Of a stretch of 64,000 nt of DNA, positions 8,688 to 19,216 are shown in pieces; positions within the stretch are counted from its first letter, which is position 1, and each line of letters opens with the position of its first letter. The notes below the pieces were generated by a model. That model had not been told where the DNA came from, made no database searches, and saw nothing but the letters and a program-made list of their open reading frames with translations. The position numbers and the translations under genes are program-made. The stretch covers positions 3,127,001-3,191,000 of the forward strand of contig NZ_CP081120.1 of the NCBI RefSeq assembly GCF_025141935.1, in the 5' to 3' direction. The DNA is from Sulfitobacter sp. S190. GTDB taxonomy: Bacteria > Pseudomonadota > Alphaproteobacteria > Rhodobacterales > Rhodobacteraceae.

Positions 8688-10217
8688 TCAGACGATCTCG
8701 CCCGCGTCGAGTTTGTCAAGCACGGCCTGACCATCCTGCAGGACCGTTTTGCGACGGTCCTCGTCCATACGGTCCCACGTGCGGTACATGTTTCCCATGC
8801 GGGCATTGTTGGAAAACCGCTCGCGGTGTCGGTCCAGAAAATGCCAGTACAGGGTGTTGAACGGACAGGCGCCATCGCCGGTCTTCTTGCTGACGCTATA
8901 GTCGCAGCCTTTGCAATAATTCGACATCCGGTTGATGTAGGCCCCTGAAGAGACATAGGGCTTTGACGCAATCACACCGCCATCCGCAAACTGGCTCATA
9001 CCTACGACATTCGGCGCCTCCACCCACTCGAACGCATCGGCGTAGACCTCCAGATACCACTGCGCCACCTGTTGCGGGTCCAATCCGGCCACGAGCGCAA
9101 AGTTGCCCGTGACCATCAAGCGCTGGATATGGTGGGCATAAGCCTCTTCGCGGGTCTGACCGACGGCTGCTGACATACAGGCCATTTTCGTCTCACCGCC
9201 CCAGTACATCGCCGGTAGATCGCGCGACTGGCCAAGCCGATTGCGGCTCGCATAGTCCGGCCCTTCGAGGAAGTAGATACCGCGCACATATTCGCGCCAG
9301 CCGATAATCTGGCGGATGAACCCTTCCACCGCATTCAGGGGCGCATCCCCTTTTTCATACGCTTCTTGCGCCGCCTCACAGACCTCTAGCGGTCCGAGCA
9401 AACCGATGTTGATATAGGGTGACAGGATCGCGTGAAACATGAAGCTTTCGCCCGATACCATCGCATCCTGAAAGTCACCGAATGTTGGCAGGGAATGGGT
9501 GATGAAGTGGTCAAGCGCGTCGAGCGCCTGCGCTCGTGTGGTGGCAAACCAGAACCCGTCAAGCGTGCCGAAGTGATCGGAGAACTCTGCTTCGACCAAC
9601 CCCAGCACGTCACCCACGATGTTGTCCGGCTCGAACTTCAGCGGTCCTTTTGGCGCGATATCACCGGGCGCAGGCTTGCGGTTATCGTGGTCATAATTCC
9701 ATTGCCCGCCCTCGGGGTTCTCCCCATCCATCAGCAAGCCGGTTTTCCGCCGCATGTCGCGGTAGAAATATTCCATCCGCAATGCCTTGCGCCCCTCGGC
9801 CCAGGCCTCGAATTCCGCATGGCTGGCCAAGAAACGATCGTCGTTCAGGATCTCTGTCTTGATCGGCGCATACTGCAGCTTGTTGATCAGCCTCCATTCT
9901 CCGGGTTCCGTGCAAACAACGCTTTGCGCACCGGTCTGCTCGGCGCGGCGCAGCAGCTCGCCCACGATAGATCCCGAGTTCTCCGTGTCGTCGAGTTGCG
10001 AATAGGCGACCGTCCACCCCTCCTCCTCGAGATGCGCCGCAAACTTTCGCATCGCCGCAAAAATCAACGCAATCTTCTTGGGGTGGTGGCGCACGTAATT
10101 GGCCTCATCGCGCACCTCTGCCATGACCACAGTGTCCTGCGCCTTGTCGCCGGCCCGCAACGCGCTCAACCCGAAAGACAGCTGGTCGCCAAGAACCAAA
10201 ATCAAGCGGTTCACCAC
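8688..10217 (-). CDS. FeS-containing bacterial cryptochrome/(6-4) photolyase (PhrB/CryB type)
   Basis: A 509-residue member of the FeS-BCP group of photolyase/cryptochromes. The N-terminal Rossmann-like antenna domain begins RLILVLGDQLSFGLSAL. The FAD domain follows, with the WREYVRG and CKGCDYS motifs. All four Cys expected to hold the 4Fe-4S cluster are present (one in KMACMSA, two in YCKGC, one in GACPFN). Known relatives, Agrobacterium PhrB and Rhodobacter CryB, repair (6-4) photoproducts or act in light and singlet-oxygen responses. Its start overlaps the end of the upstream SDR gene by 7 nt, so the two form an operon. Confidence 0.92.
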   Translation of the reverse strand: MVNRLILVLGDQLSFGLSALRAGDKAQDTVVMAEVRDEANYVRHHPKKIALIFAAMRKFAAHLEEEGWTVAYSQLDDTENSGSIVGELLRRAEQTGAQSVVCTEPGEWRLINKLQYAPIKTEILNDDRFLASHAEFEAWAEGRKALRMEYFYRDMRRKTGLLMDGENPEGGQWNYDHDNRKPAPGDIAPKGPLKFEPDNIVGDVLGLVEAEFSDHFGTLDGFWFATTRAQALDALDHFITHSLPTFGDFQDAMVSGESFMFHAILSPYINIGLLGPLEVCEAAQEAYEKGDAPLNAVEGFIRQIIGWREYVRGIYFLEGPDYASRNRLGQSRDLPAMYWGGETKMACMSAAVGQTREEAYAHHIQRLMVTGNFALVAGLDPQQVAQWYLEVYADAFEWVEAPNVVGMSQFADGGVIASKPYVSSGAYINRMSNYCKGCDYSVSKKTGDGACPFNTLYWHFLDRHRERFSNNARMGNMYRTWDRMDEDRRKTVLQDGQAVLDKLDAGEIV

Positions 10218-10876
10218 GCGACCTCCTTACCGGCCCAGTCAAAAAATCCACCCGTTTGCTCCGGTGTCAGCGCAGCCATGACATCAATAAGATGCGTCGC
10301 GGCTTCTTCCGGCAACACGGATTTGTGGCGGCCGAGATATTTCTGCGTGAACGCTGTCGCGACGGTGCCGGGATGCAGGGCAACGCAGACGCATGACTTA
10401 TGGGTCCGCGCAAGCTCTATCGATGTGGTCCGTACAATCTGGTTTGCCGCAGCTTTCGCGGCACGGTAGCTCGTCCAACCACCGATGCGATTGTCCCCGA
10501 TGGAACCCACCCGCGCCGTGAGGACCGCACAAACCGAACGCTCCGACCGCGCCAGCAGGCGCGGCGCATGCCGCAAGATCAGCGCAGGCCCGATTGCGTT
10601 GACGGCAAACTGATCCGCCATTGCTTGCGCAGTAACGGCCTTGATCGTCTTTTCCGGCGCAGCACCCTCAATTTCCAACGCACCACTTGCAACAATCAGC
10701 CCGTCAAACGGCCCTTCCAGCGCGTCAAGATGGTGATCAACGGACACTTCATCGGTCACATCCAACCCGTCAACAGACCGCGACAGTCCTATCACTTCGG
10801 CACCAGCAGACCGCAGCCCTGCCGACAATGCCGCGCCGATACCGCCGGATGCACCTACAATTAAAACTCTTTTCAT
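10211..10876 (-). CDS. Short-chain dehydrogenase/reductase
   Basis: A 221-residue classical SDR with the nucleotide-binding GASGGIG motif near the N-terminus and the YRAAK catalytic Tyr-Lys pair. The usual catalytic Ser position lies in the TARVGSIG stretch. The group resembles C-factor/CsgA-like SDRs. The start at 10876 (MKRVLIVGASGG) is preferred to an ATG 12 codons upstream because it places the Rossmann strand at the N-terminus. It is the first gene of a pair with the photolyase, so a role in light or oxidative stress is suggested by context only. Confidence 0.85.
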   Translation of the reverse strand: MKRVLIVGASGGIGAALSAGLRSAGAEVIGLSRSVDGLDVTDEVSVDHHLDALEGPFDGLIVASGALEIEGAAPEKTIKAVTAQAMADQFAVNAIGPALILRHAPRLLARSERSVCAVLTARVGSIGDNRIGGWTSYRAAKAAANQIVRTTSIELARTHKSCVCVALHPGTVATAFTQKYLGRHKSVLPEEAATHLIDVMAALTPEQTGGFFDWAGKEVAW

Positions 10877-11017
10877 GACGAAGGTACCTAGATCACGCAG
10901 GGTCCGCTTCAACGTGCACCCACTGCTTCATCTTGCCTTTAAACTCATCTGCACCGCCCGCTGGCAACAGGCTGCAAGGCGCGTGATAATTTCCCTTCCC
11001 ATCTGAAAGCACGTGGT

Positions 11018-11023
11018 TATAAC
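11018..11023 (+). promoter_or_regulatory. Candidate -10 element for a leaderless leu leader transcript
   Basis: TATAAC stands 7 nt before the ATG of the leucine-rich leader peptide. At normal spacing, transcription would begin on or next to that ATG, giving a leaderless mRNA. That matches the leaderless trpL transcript described in Sinorhizobium. The -35 region is poor, so this is tentative. Confidence 0.35.
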
Positions 11024-11030
11024 TGAGCCT

Positions 11031-11117
11031 ATGTTGACCGCAGCCCATAAAAACCCTTTCGCGCAATCCCATGCGCCAGCGCTGCGTGCCCTCCTGCTGC
11101 TGCTAGCCCGCCTCTGA
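11031..11117 (+). CDS. Leucine-rich leader peptide upstream of leuA
   Basis: A 28-codon reading frame from ATG 11031 to TGA 11117, too short for routine gene calling. Its C-terminal part reads LRALLLLLARL, with eight Leu among the last eleven residues, five of them consecutive codons. The stop codon lies inside the left arm of a 10-bp hairpin. A Leu-codon run followed at once by a stem-loop and then leuA is the layout of a ribosome-mediated attenuator: stalling for lack of charged tRNA-Leu would change RNA folding. No convincing Shine-Dalgarno is visible, consistent with a leaderless start. The function is inferred from layout only. Confidence 0.7.
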   Translation: MLTAAHKNPFAQSHAPALRALLLLLARL

Positions 11118-11146
11118 GCGTGCCCTTCGGCGCGCCCGCTCAGAGG
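11111..11146 (+). promoter_or_regulatory. Candidate leuA attenuator hairpin
   Basis: A perfect 10-bp inverted repeat, CCTCTGAGCG (11111-11120) and CGCTCAGAGG (11137-11146), with a 16-nt GC-rich loop. The left arm contains the last codon and stop of the leader peptide, so a ribosome finishing or stalling there would directly affect its formation. No U-run follows. If it ends transcription it would be Rho-assisted or atypical; alternatively it could act as an anti-terminator or processing element. leuA begins 58 nt further on. Confidence 0.55.
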
Positions 11147-11204
11147 GAACGTGCCGCGCGCCAGACCGGATAGACAGCAACAGCAAAGACAGAAAGCCAA
11201 TGAC

Positions 11205-12770
11205 ATGACAGACACAAAACAAGATCGCGTCTTGATCTTCGACACGACATTGCGTGACGGGGAACAATCGCCCGGGGCCACGATGACCCACGCCGAAAAG
11301 CTCGAAATCGCGGGTCTGCTCGACGAAATGGGCGTCGACATCATCGAAGCGGGTTTTCCCATCGCGTCCGAGGGCGACTTCGCTGCCGTCTCCGAAATCG
11401 CGCGGCAGTCTCGAAACGCGCAGATCTGCGGTCTGGCCCGTGCCCAACTGCCGGATATCGACCGCTGCTGGGAAGCCGTCAAACACGCGCAAAAGCCGCG
11501 CATCCATACCTTCATCGGCACCTCACCGCTGCACCGCGCCATCCCGAACCTTGATCAGGACCAGATGGCAGAGCGTATCCACGACACCGTCACACATGCC
11601 CGTAATTTATGCGAAAACGTGCAATGGTCACCGATGGATGCGACCCGCACCGAAGAGGACTACCTGTGCCGCGTCGTCGAAATCGCGATCAAGGCAGGCG
11701 CCACAACCATCAACATTCCCGATACCGTCGGCTACACGGCACCGCGCGAAAGCGCCGAGTTGATCCGCATGCTGATCGAGAAAGTGCCCGGCGCAGACGA
11801 CATCATCTTTGCCACCCACTGCCACAACGATCTGGGCATGGCGACCGCAAACAGTCTGGCCGCGGTCGAGGCTGGCGCCCGACAGGTCGAATGCACGATC
11901 AATGGACTGGGGGAAAGAGCGGGTAATACGGCACTCGAAGAGGTCGTGATGGCGCTCAAGGTGCGCAACGACATCATGCCGTTCAAAACGGGCGTGGACA
12001 GCACCAAGATCATGAACATCTCCCGGCGTGTGGCGGCGGTGTCCGGGTTTGCCGTTCAATTCAACAAAGCGATCGTCGGCAAGAATGCATTTGCCCACGA
12101 ATCCGGCATCCATCAGGATGGCATGCTCAAGAACGCCGAGACCTTCGAGATCATGCGTCCCGAGGACGTGGGCCTGACCGAAACCAATATCGTCATGGGC
12201 AAACACTCCGGCCGTGCCGCGCTGCGGTCCAAACTGGAAAACCTCGGATTTGAGCTGGGCGACAACCAGCTCAAGGACGTCTTCGTGCGGTTCAAGGAAC
12301 TCGCGGATCGCAAGAAGGAAATTTATGACGAGGACCTGATTGCCCTGATGCGCACGGCAACGGACCCCGAGGCGGACCGGATCAAGCTGAAATCGATGCA
12401 CGTTGTTTGCGGAACCGATGGCCCCAACGAAGCGAAGATGGTGCTTGAAATCGATGGCGAAGAACACCGCACAGAGCAGTCGGGGGATGGTCCGGTAGAC
12501 GCCTCTTTCAATTGCATCAAGGTCTTGCTGCCGCACACGGCACGTCTTCAGCTTTATCAGGTTGCCGCGGTAACCGAAGGCACCGACGCACAAGCGACGG
12601 TCTCGGTGCGCATGGAAGAGGACGGGCGTATCGTCACGGGGCAATCCGCCGACACGGATACGGTAGTGGCCTCTGCCCGCGCCTACATCCACGCGCTCAA
12701 CCGGTTGCTGGTGCGGCGTGAAAAGGGCGGCACGGACAAACGTGAAGTCAGCTACAAAGACGTAAGCTAA
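11205..12770 (+). CDS. leuA: 2-isopropylmalate synthase
   Basis: A 521-residue LeuA that condenses acetyl-CoA with 2-oxoisovalerate, the committed step of leucine synthesis. The N-terminal TIM barrel carries [13 protein letters not shown] and the metal-binding HCHNDLG near residue 204. The central [15 protein letters not shown] and GKHSGR motifs are intact. The C-terminal LeuA regulatory domain, which binds leucine for feedback inhibition, is present. ATG 11205 is chosen because the family starts a few residues before [11 protein letters not shown]; an upstream in-frame extension is open but lies in the leader region. Expression is probably controlled by the leader and hairpin upstream. Confidence 0.97.
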   Translation: MTDTKQDRVLIFDTTLRDGEQSPGATMTHAEKLEIAGLLDEMGVDIIEAGFPIASEGDFAAVSEIARQSRNAQICGLARAQLPDIDRCWEAVKHAQKPRIHTFIGTSPLHRAIPNLDQDQMAERIHDTVTHARNLCENVQWSPMDATRTEEDYLCRVVEIAIKAGATTINIPDTVGYTAPRESAELIRMLIEKVPGADDIIFATHCHNDLGMATANSLAAVEAGARQVECTINGLGERAGNTALEEVVMALKVRNDIMPFKTGVDSTKIMNISRRVAAVSGFAVQFNKAIVGKNAFAHESGIHQDGMLKNAETFEIMRPEDVGLTETNIVMGKHSGRAALRSKLENLGFELGDNQLKDVFVRFKELADRKKEIYDEDLIALMRTATDPEADRIKLKSMHVVCGTDGPNEAKMVLEIDGEEHRTEQSGDGPVDASFNCIKVLLPHTARLQLYQVAAVTEGTDAQATVSVRMEEDGRIVTGQSADTDTVVASARAYIHALNRLLVRREKGGTDKREVSYKDVS

Positions 12771-12782
12771 AGCGAAATGAAC

Positions 12783-12816
12783 CTGACGGGCGGTGGATCA
12801 TCCTGTCGCCCGTCAG
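12783..12816. terminator. Stem-loop between leuA and the convergent VOC gene
   Basis: A perfect 10-bp inverted repeat (CTGACGGGCG and CGCCCGTCAG, 14-nt loop) lies 12 nt after the leuA stop and touches the stop of the convergent VOC gene. It probably ends both transcripts. The T-run is weak on both sides. Confidence 0.55.
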
Positions 12817-13397
12817 CGGTAAGGGTTACACGCAGAACGGTCCGTGCTCAACGACGCTTGGCTGCGCTCGACGATCATCACCGATGCATCGGCAAGATGG
12901 CTACGCTCGATCGCTTTGTCGCCGCGCGCCACTCTCAACTTATGCGCTTCAAGCATGACCTCTGCATGGCTGCTCCCCCGCGGTGGAATGAACGTGTAGC
13001 AAGCCAACTCTATCAGCAGTCCGAGCGGATCCTTGAAATAGATCGAATGCATGAAGCCGCGGTCCTTCACGCCGGAGTTGTCGACACCGCGCGCCTCGAG
13101 CCGGGATAGGACCTGATCGAACATGGCGCGGTCCACCTCAAAGGCGATGTGATGTACACAGCCCGGGTCCATCGGTGTGCGGTCCGGGCTGCCGCGCCGG
13201 TTTTCATTGGTGAAGATCGTAATCAGCCGGCCATCGCCGGGGTCGAAATACAGGTGGCCTTCGTCCGGATCGTCCAGATTGGGCTGATCAAAGAGGAACG
13301 GCATGCCAAGCGTCCCTTCCCAAAAGTCGATCGAGCTTTGCCGATCGGCACCGGTCAGCGTGATGTGGTGCACCCCGAGGGTCTGGATTTTCTGCAT
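12813..13397 (-). CDS. VOC (glyoxalase/dioxygenase) family protein
   Basis: A 194-residue vicinal-oxygen-chelate protein with two beta-alpha-beta-beta-beta halves. Candidate metal ligands are the His in LGVHHITL, Glu/His in the GHLYFDPGDG region, and His in CVHHIAFEV. The likely activity is a metal-dependent lyase or ring-opening dioxygenase; the substrate is unknown. Start 13397 (MQKIQTLGVHH) has AAGGAGAG upstream, which decides it over the longer open frame. It is a single gene between leuA and the cell-shape operon. Confidence 0.8.
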   Translation of the reverse strand: MQKIQTLGVHHITLTGADRQSSIDFWEGTLGMPFLFDQPNLDDPDEGHLYFDPGDGRLITIFTNENRRGSPDRTPMDPGCVHHIAFEVDRAMFDQVLSRLEARGVDNSGVKDRGFMHSIYFKDPLGLLIELACYTFIPPRGSSHAEVMLEAHKLRVARGDKAIERSHLADASVMIVERSQASLSTDRSACNPYR

Positions 13398-13561
13398 GTC
13401 CGGCTCTCCTTCTAGCTGAGTATTTAGTGAAGATAATGCCTTAGCAGAAGACGGCAACATCACGCCGAACGCCCGCCCGAAACCCCTTTTATCATGGCGC
13501 GCACCTGCCTATAAGAACGCTCAGCCCGCGCTCAGGGAGTCGCGGGCCAAATTGATATTGA

Positions 13562-14626
<1,065 letters not shown>

Positions 14627-14656
14627 CCGTTCGCGCGAGGGAGGGAGCCTGCCGCC

Positions 14657-15559
14657 ATGGCCAGAGACCGATCTCAGTCGAGCGATTACACCGGACCGTT
14701 GCGCCGTCTGCTGATGACGGTCCTGATCCTGTTTCTGGGTGCTGTTTTCGTCGTCTGGCGCATCGACAGCCCGCGTGTGGAACGGTTCCGCGCCCAGATC
14801 ACGGACCAGATTGTCCCGAATTTCGATTGGGCGATGGCCCCCATCACGGGCACGATCAATCTGCTGCGAGATTTCCAAAGCTACAGCCAGCTTGCCGAAC
14901 AGAATCAGGAATTGCGCTCCGAATTGCGCCAGATGGAAGCGTGGAAAGAGGCCGCCTTGCAGCTCGAGCAGGAAAATGCCCGGCTGCTGGATCTCAACAA
15001 CGTCCGCCTTGATCCGCGGCTGACGTACATCACCGGTGTGGTTCTCGCCGACAGCGGCTCCCCGTTCCGGCAATCGGTGCTGCTGAACGTCGGCGCGCGC
15101 GATGGCATCGTCGAAGGATGGGCAACAATGGACGGCATCGGTCTGGTCGGGCGCATCTCTGGCGTCGGCGAAAACACGGCCCGCGTCATTTTGCTCACCG
15201 ATGCCTCGAGCCGCATACCCGCAACCATTCAACCCTCGGGCCAACGCGCCATTGTAGCGGGCGACAACACCGCCGCACCGCCGGTTGATTTTCTCGAGAA
15301 CCCGGACCTTGTGAGACCCGGTGACCGTGTGATCAGTTCGGGCGACGGGGGTGTATTTCCGGCAGGGTTGCTCATCGGGCAGGTCGCTGCGGACCCCGGT
15401 GGCCGCCTGCGCGTGCGCCTTGCCGCCGATTACGAACGGCTCGAGTTCTTGCGCGTGTTGCGCCATTACGGCACTGCGCCTGTGGGCGACACCACCTCGG
15501 TCATCACGTCGCAAGGGCCGGTTCTGCCGACACCAGAGCAATCCGCGAGCGAGCCATGA
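14657..15559 (+). CDS. mreC: Rod shape-determining protein MreC
   Basis: A 300-residue bitopic protein. It has a cytoplasmic N-terminus, one membrane helix (about residues 17-37, VLILFLGAVFVVW), a periplasmic coiled coil (about 70-115, rich in Gln/Glu/Leu) and the two beta-barrel domains of MreC. It links MreB filaments to PBP2 and RodA in the periplasm. It lies 30 nt after mreB with GAGGGAG upstream, and its stop overlaps mreD by 4 nt. Confidence 0.95.
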   Translation: MARDRSQSSDYTGPLRRLLMTVLILFLGAVFVVWRIDSPRVERFRAQITDQIVPNFDWAMAPITGTINLLRDFQSYSQLAEQNQELRSELRQMEAWKEAALQLEQENARLLDLNNVRLDPRLTYITGVVLADSGSPFRQSVLLNVGARDGIVEGWATMDGIGLVGRISGVGENTARVILLTDASSRIPATIQPSGQRAIVAGDNTAAPPVDFLENPDLVRPGDRVISSGDGGVFPAGLLIGQVAADPGGRLRVRLAADYERLEFLRVLRHYGTAPVGDTTSVITSQGPVLPTPEQSASEP

Positions 15560-16095
15560 ACGATCTGTCACCCTTGCGGCTATGGGTGATGCGCCTGGCA
15601 TTCGTGCTTCTCGCGCTTGTGAATCTGTTCTTCCACCTTTTGCCGCTCGAAACCACGCCACGCAGCTGGGCGTCACCCGATTTGTTGCTGGGGTTTGCCT
15701 TGGCATGGTCGATGCGGCGGCCCGAATATGTCCCCGCGATCAGTCTGACACTTGTGTTTCTGCTGACCGACCTGTTGCTGCAACGGCCTCCGGGGCTTTG
15801 GGCGTTGCTGGCATTGGTCGCTTGCGAGAACCTCAAATCGCGCAGCAGATCCATACGTGACGCAACTTTTGGCGCGGAGTGGATCGCCGTGGCAACACGT
15901 CTCATCGCGATCATGCTGGGCTATAGAATAGTGCTGGGCCTTACGCTCGTTGCGCCGCCCCCGTGGCAGCTGAGCCTGATAGAAACCGGTATGACGATCC
16001 TGTTCTACCCGTTGATCGTGGTGACAACCCATGCTCTGATGGGTGTAAGAAAAGCCGCTCCCGGCGAGCTGGACGCACTGGGCCAACGCGCATGA
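15556..16095 (+). CDS. mreD: Rod shape-determining protein MreD
   Basis: A 179-residue polytopic membrane protein with five or six hydrophobic segments, at the conserved mreD position. Sequence conservation in this family is low, so the call leans on operon position, size and topology (opening LRLWVMRLAFVLLALVNLFF, conserved WASPDLLLGFALAW). It starts within the mreC stop (ATGA overlap), implying translational coupling. Confidence 0.92.
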   Translation: MNDLSPLRLWVMRLAFVLLALVNLFFHLLPLETTPRSWASPDLLLGFALAWSMRRPEYVPAISLTLVFLLTDLLLQRPPGLWALLALVACENLKSRSRSIRDATFGAEWIAVATRLIAIMLGYRIVLGLTLVAPPPWQLSLIETGMTILFYPLIVVTTHALMGVRKAAPGELDALGQRA

Positions 16096-16111
16096 CGAAA
16101 GGCACCGTGAC

Positions 16112-18040
16112 ATGAGACGCAATCGTGCTGACAAAGACGCAAGCCATGCCAAGCTGAGCCGTCGCGCCGCCCTTCTGGGAGGTGCGCAACTGCTCTTTGT
16201 CGGCGGTTTGGCGGCGCGGATGCGATACCTACAGGTTGACCAGGCGGACCAGTTTCGTCTGCTGGCCGAAGAAAACCGTATCAACATCCGTCTGATCCCC
16301 CCGAAACGTGGCGAAATCTTTGACCGCAACGGCATCCAGCTGGCCGAGAACAAACCCAGCTACCGGATCGTGATAGTGCGCGAGGATGCGGGCGACGTCG
16401 AAGCGGTGCTGGACCGGCTTGCCTTGATCATCGACCTGAGCGATGAGCAGCGTGAGAGCACACTGGCAGAACTGAAGCGCTCTGCCCCGTTTTTACCCGT
16501 GACGATCGCGGAAAACGTGAGCTGGGATGCGGTGAGCGCCGTATCGGTAAACGCGCCTGCCCTGCCCGGTGTTTCGCCCGAAGTCGGTTCGACCCGTGTC
16601 TACCCGCGCGGATCGGATTTCGCGCATGTGGTCGGCCGCGTCGGGCGTGTCAGCCAGAAAGACCTTGATGCGCTTGACGATCCCGATGCCGTTCTGCGCA
16701 TTCCACGGTTTCAGATCGGCAAGATCAATGTCGAGGCACGGCAGGAATCGCTCCTGCGCGGTACGGCTGGCACCAAGCAGGTCGAGGTAAACGCCACCGG
16801 TCGCGTGATGCGCGAACTCGATCGGCGCGAAGGCCAATCGGGTGCAGACCTGCAATTGACGCTTGATGCCAACTTGCAAAACTACGTGCAGGCCCGCCTC
16901 AGCGGCGAAAGCGCCGCGGTCGTCATGATCGATTGCGAAAAAGGCGATATTCTCGCCAATGCGTCTGCGCCTTCGTATGACCCGAACCTCTTTATCGGCG
17001 GTATCTCCAGCAAGGACTACGATCCGCTGCTCAATTCGAAGTACCGGCCGCTGGTAAACAAGACTGTGCAGGGCGCGTACCCTCCCGGATCCACGTTCAA
17101 AATGATGACAGCAATGGCCGCAATCGAAGCGGGCATCGTCGGGCCGCAAGAAACGGTCTATTGCCCCGGCCACCTCGAGGTGGGGGGACGGCGCTTTCAT
17201 TGCTGGAAACGGGCCGGTCACGGATGGGTCGATCTCGAGACATCGCTGAAGCGGTCGTGTGACGTGTATTACTACGATCTGGCACTGAAGGTCGGCATCG
17301 AAAAGATTTCGGCGATGGCACAGCGGTTCGGATTGGGCATCCGCCATGATCTGGCGCTCAGCTCTGTCAATTCCGGTCTGACACCGACCAAGGAATGGAA
17401 ACGCAGCGCGCGGGGCGAGTCCTGGGTGATCGGTGACACTGTGAACGCATCGATCGGTCAGGGGTTCATGCTTGCATCCCCGATGCAATTGGCCGTGATG
17501 ACGGCACGGCTCGCCACGGGGCGCGAAATCATGCCAAGACTGGTAAAGACCGTCGACGGCGTCGAGCAGCCCGTGACGGGCGGTGCCTCGCTTGGAATGA
17601 AGGAAAACAACCTGCGCAAGATGCGCAAATCCATGTATTCGGTCGTCAATGACCGTCGTGGCACAGCCTACCGTAGCCGTATCATCGCAGACGGCATGCG
17701 CATGGCCGGCAAAACAGGCACAAGCCAGGTGCGGTCAGCCGTGGTCAACAACAACGAGGTTCCGTGGGAACAGCGCGATCACGCGCTTTTTGTCAGTTTC
17801 GCGCCCTACGACAATCCGCGGTTCGCCTGCGCGGTGCTGGTCGAACATGGCGGCGGTGGATCAAAGGCCGCGGCGCCCATCGCGCGCGATGTCATGCTGC
17901 AGGCCCTCTACAACGGCGAACCGCCGCTCGAGGCATATCCGACGGCCGTACGGGGCCAGATCGAAGAACAGCAGCTGCGTCTGCGCGATGTGCGCCCCGA
18001 AGCCCGCATTAACAAAAGTGCCGTCGGGGATCAGGCATGA
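16112..18040 (+). CDS. mrdA: Penicillin-binding protein 2 (elongation transpeptidase)
   Basis: A 642-residue class B PBP that cross-links peptidoglycan during cell elongation. An N-terminal membrane anchor (about residues 15-35) is followed by the dimerisation domain (PPKRGEIFDRNG). The transpeptidase domain has the active-site SxxK in PPGSTFKMM (about residue 327), SCD as the SxN motif and KTGTS near residue 533. A zinc-site-like C-H-C stretch (YCPGHL to FHCW), described in elongation PBP2s, is present. It lies 16 nt after mreD and overlaps rodA by 4 nt. Confidence 0.96.
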   Translation: MRRNRADKDASHAKLSRRAALLGGAQLLFVGGLAARMRYLQVDQADQFRLLAEENRINIRLIPPKRGEIFDRNGIQLAENKPSYRIVIVREDAGDVEAVLDRLALIIDLSDEQRESTLAELKRSAPFLPVTIAENVSWDAVSAVSVNAPALPGVSPEVGSTRVYPRGSDFAHVVGRVGRVSQKDLDALDDPDAVLRIPRFQIGKINVEARQESLLRGTAGTKQVEVNATGRVMRELDRREGQSGADLQLTLDANLQNYVQARLSGESAAVVMIDCEKGDILANASAPSYDPNLFIGGISSKDYDPLLNSKYRPLVNKTVQGAYPPGSTFKMMTAMAAIEAGIVGPQETVYCPGHLEVGGRRFHCWKRAGHGWVDLETSLKRSCDVYYYDLALKVGIEKISAMAQRFGLGIRHDLALSSVNSGLTPTKEWKRSARGESWVIGDTVNASIGQGFMLASPMQLAVMTARLATGREIMPRLVKTVDGVEQPVTGGASLGMKENNLRKMRKSMYSVVNDRRGTAYRSRIIADGMRMAGKTGTSQVRSAVVNNNEVPWEQRDHALFVSFAPYDNPRFACAVLVEHGGGGSKAAAPIARDVMLQALYNGEPPLEAYPTAVRGQIEEQQLRLRDVRPEARINKSAVGDQA

Positions 18041-19176
18041 GCTATCTTGAGTCTACGGTCAAATCCGTTCCGACTGGATTGCGCAAGATATTGTACCTGA
18101 ACTGGCCGCTGGCCGTTTTGTTGACTGCTGTCGCGGGCACCGGGTTTTTGATGCTCTATTCGGTTGCCGGCGGCGGCTTCAGCCCGTGGGCAGAGCCACA
18201 GATGAAACGGTTCGGCCTGGGGCTTGTTCTGATGCTTTTCGTGGGGCTGGTGCCGATCTGGCTTTGGCGCAATCTCGCGGGGCTTGCCTATGCGGTATCG
18301 GTCATGTTGCTTGTGGCGGTCGAGTTTTTCGGGGCTGTGGGCATGGGTGCCCAGCGCTGGATCGATCTGGGCTTTTTCCGGCTTCAACCATCCGAGCTCA
18401 CCAAAATCACCTTGGTGATGTTCCTCGCAGCCTACTACGACTGGTTGCCCGCCAAGAAAACATCCAGACCTTTGTGGGTCATCTTGCCCGTTCTTATCAT
18501 CCTGCTGCCGACGGCGCTGGTGCTGAACCAGCCCGATCTGGGGACCTCGATCCTGTTGCTGACCGCCGGCGGCGGGCTGATGTTTCTGGCAGGGGTCCAT
18601 TGGGCATATTTCGCCGCTGTTATCGCGGCCGGTGTAGGTCTGGTTACTGCCGTGTTCCAATCGCGCGGGACACCGTGGCAGCTTCTGAAAGACTACCAGT
18701 TCCGCCGCATCGATACCTTCCTTGACCCCAGCACAGACCCGCTGGGCGCCGGATACCATATCACCCAGTCCAAGATCGCATTGGGATCGGGCGGCTGGAC
18801 CGGCCGTGGCTTTATGCAAGGCACGCAATCGCGGCTGAACTTCCTGCCAGAAAAGCACACGGATTTTATCTTTACGACATTGGCCGAAGAGTTCGGTTTT
18901 GTCGGGGGGATTTCGCTGCTGGCGCTTTATGCGTTGGTCATCATCTTTTGCGTCGCGTCCGCCGTCATGAACAAGGACAGGTTTGCCGCACTTCTCACAT
19001 TGGGTATCGCGCTGAACTTCTTTCTGTTCTTTGCCGTGAACATGTCGATGGTCATGGGGCTCGCCCCGGTGGTCGGTGTTCCGCTGCCCTTAGTGAGCTA
19101 TGGTGGATCTGCGATGCTTGTCTTGATGCTGGCATTCGGGCTGGTGCAGTCTGCGCATATCCACCGCCCCAGATGA
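18037..19176 (+). CDS. rodA: SEDS peptidoglycan glycosyltransferase RodA
   Basis: A 379-residue SEDS protein with about ten membrane segments that polymerises lipid II as the partner of PBP2. Family motifs are RWIDLGFFRLQPSELTK, NQPDLGTS and the catalytic loop Asp within the NQPDLGTS/LDPSTDPLGAGYH region. The C-terminal PLPLVSYGGSAML is the standard SEDS ending. It begins inside the mrdA stop, and the five-gene operon ends here. Confidence 0.96.
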   Translation: MSYLESTVKSVPTGLRKILYLNWPLAVLLTAVAGTGFLMLYSVAGGGFSPWAEPQMKRFGLGLVLMLFVGLVPIWLWRNLAGLAYAVSVMLLVAVEFFGAVGMGAQRWIDLGFFRLQPSELTKITLVMFLAAYYDWLPAKKTSRPLWVILPVLIILLPTALVLNQPDLGTSILLLTAGGGLMFLAGVHWAYFAAVIAAGVGLVTAVFQSRGTPWQLLKDYQFRRIDTFLDPSTDPLGAGYHITQSKIALGSGGWTGRGFMQGTQSRLNFLPEKHTDFIFTTLAEEFGFVGGISLLALYALVIIFCVASAVMNKDRFAALLTLGIALNFFLFFAVNMSMVMGLAPVVGVPLPLVSYGGSAMLVLMLAFGLVQSAHIHRPR

Positions 19177-19216
19177 AATGAACCTATATGCCTGACCCAA
19201 GCGAGGCGTTCGCGGT

